Assembly (NCBI GenBank): GCA_944388865.1
Contig: CALXKM010000024.1
Location: 1 to 64,000 of the forward strand
DNA length: 64,000 nucleotides
From: an uncultured Duodenibacillus sp.
Lineage (GTDB): Bacteria; Pseudomonadota; Gammaproteobacteria; Burkholderiales; Burkholderiaceae_F
Reading direction: 5' to 3'
Shown here piece by piece: positions 63,374 to 64,000 of this stretch (positions are counted from its first letter, which is position 1; every line of letters begins with the position of its first letter). The position numbers and the translations under genes are program-made. The notes under the pieces were generated by a model. It did not search any database. It worked only from the letters and a program-made list of their open reading frames with translations, and had not been told where the DNA came from.

Positions 63374-64000
63374 TCAGACGCAACACCGTCGACACGAATT
63401 CCACTCATCGAGCCAATCATGACCCGTCTTGGAAGGAATCATTACCTGCACTTTTAATCCACTACAAGCGAATCGGTGCGCAAATGAATAAGCTGCAGCC
63501 TGTCCGGCATATTTTTCATCGTTGTCACCAAAAACGGTTACCTGTTCAATACCCGCAGGAAGTTTTGCGAGCGTTGCCATATTCGTGCTACCAAGAGTTG
63601 CCCATACAGGCAAGGAAAACATCAAGGCAGCACCAAGCGCCGTTTCCACCCCCTCGGCAATTCCAATGATTCCATTGGTCGGAATGCCCCCAAGCCTGAC
63701 GACACCTCCGGCTGCCGCGCCTCTCATTAATTTTTTCGGACTGCGCACTCTAGCCTTGATGCCCTCGGGCTCTAAATAGGTGCGATGCAAATTGATGACG
63801 ACACCGTGCATGTCGGTAAGTCTCGAGAGCATGACGGGCAACACGCGCGGATGCTCATCTTTTGCGTTGTATTCAAGCCCGTCATGCGTGCGGATTTCAG
63901 GATATGCCGCGGAAGGATCCAGACCTCTTGAAGATAAATAACGCCACACTGGATCTCCAACTCTGACAGGATGTGCCTGCGCCCAAATTTCGAGCATCTC
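63374..64000 (-). CDS. Toprim-domain primase-like protein, 5' end cut by the window
   Basis: At least 208 residues, C-terminal part present, N-terminus beyond the right edge. Toprim motifs: GIAEGVETALGAALMF (catalytic Glu) and VTVFGDNDEKYAGQAAA (DxD-like DND). Upstream part RVLPVMLSRLTDMHGVVINLHRTYL is like the DUF7146/phage-plasmid primase proteins that work with a D5 or VirE-type helicase. Typical of prophages and integrative elements, not of housekeeping DnaG. Encodes no adjacent integrase within view. Confidence 0.75.
   Translation of the reverse strand, partial: EMLEIWAQAHPVRVGDPVWRYLSSRGLDPSAAYPEIRTHDGLEYNAKDEHPRVLPVMLSRLTDMHGVVINLHRTYLEPEGIKARVRSPKKLMRGAAAGGVVRLGGIPTNGIIGIAEGVETALGAALMFSLPVWATLGSTNMATLAKLPAGIEQVTVFGDNDEKYAGQAAAYSFAHRFACSGLKVQVMIPSKTGHDWLDEWNSCRRCCV

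Noticed and set aside
62080..63420. Longer frame for the Lys/Ala-rich protein
   Set aside because: The first 65 codons overlap the Toprim gene; the ATG at 63225 has a ribosome site.

Overview
The window looks like a chromosomal segment of a betaproteobacterium of the order Burkholderiales, most likely Sutterellaceae-like. This is inferred from gene order (recA-recX followed by sucC-sucD-terC, the mla, murA-his and hisE-hinT-tat blocks, short-form HisG) and from a Tat-exported flavoprotein next to a small tetraheme cytochrome c. There are no rRNA genes, no CRISPR array and no complete mobile element. Most of it is housekeeping genes tightly packed in operons with ATGA or GTGA stop/start overlaps. 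The accessory content lies at about 8.3-12.3 kb, 25.7-36.5 kb, 48.3-51.1 kb and the right edge.

Layout. 0-2.5 kb (minus): a YggT-family membrane protein, AmpD, a small PP0621-like protein and a YpjD-like membrane protein, divergent from ffh. 2.7-8.1 kb (plus): ffh, a YafS-like methyltransferase, rnhA, dnaQ and metNI without metQ. 8.1-9.3 kb: an orphan Phd/YefM antitoxin and about 700 bases without a recognisable gene but with several hairpins. 9.3-12.5 kb: Tat-exported FAD oxidoreductase, periplasmic tetraheme cytochrome c, a flavodoxin/ferredoxin protein and tRNA-Gly. 12.6-14 kb: trmB and a convergent small heat-shock gene. 14.1-25.4 kb (minus): pgi, waaC, waaA, thiD, murA and hisGDBHAFI, with hisC absent.

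25.7-36.5 kb (plus) is a 13-gene aryl-polyene-like type II fatty acid/polyketide locus: two ketosynthases, a half-size chain-length-factor-like protein, ketoreductase, dehydratases, two acyl carrier proteins, an AMP ligase fused to a dehydratase, methyltransferase, glycosyltransferase and two acyltransferases. It has no ammonia-lyase gene. Its usual export pair (LolA-like plus MMPL transporter) is 12 kb away at 48.3-51.1 kb behind two tRNA-Lys genes. A thioesterase/acyltransferase pair at 58.3-59.6 kb could be a third piece.

36.6-47.6 kb: a YbhB-like protein, heptose genes (hldA, hldD, gmhB), an MFS transporter, then minus-strand terC, sucD, sucC, a sodium-dependent transporter, recX and recA. 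51.4-60.8 kb (minus): yqgE-like gene, ruvX, acyltransferase, thioesterase, mlaFEDACB, tRNA-Met, hisE, hinT and tatABC. In many betaproteobacteria mla, murA-his and hisE-hinT-tat form one block. Here mlaB borders hisE across a tRNA-Met gene and murA-his sits 34 kb away, which suggests a rearrangement. 61-64 kb: a YbaK-like protein, a DUF2721-like membrane protein, a Lys/Ala-rich protein of unknown function and a Toprim primase-like gene cut by the window edge, probably the start of an integrated element.

Together the genes cover envelope construction (heptose/Kdo core, MurA, Mla lipid transport, a polyene-lipid pathway), Tat export with at least one visible substrate, histidine synthesis, DNA repair and anaerobic-type periplasmic electron transfer.
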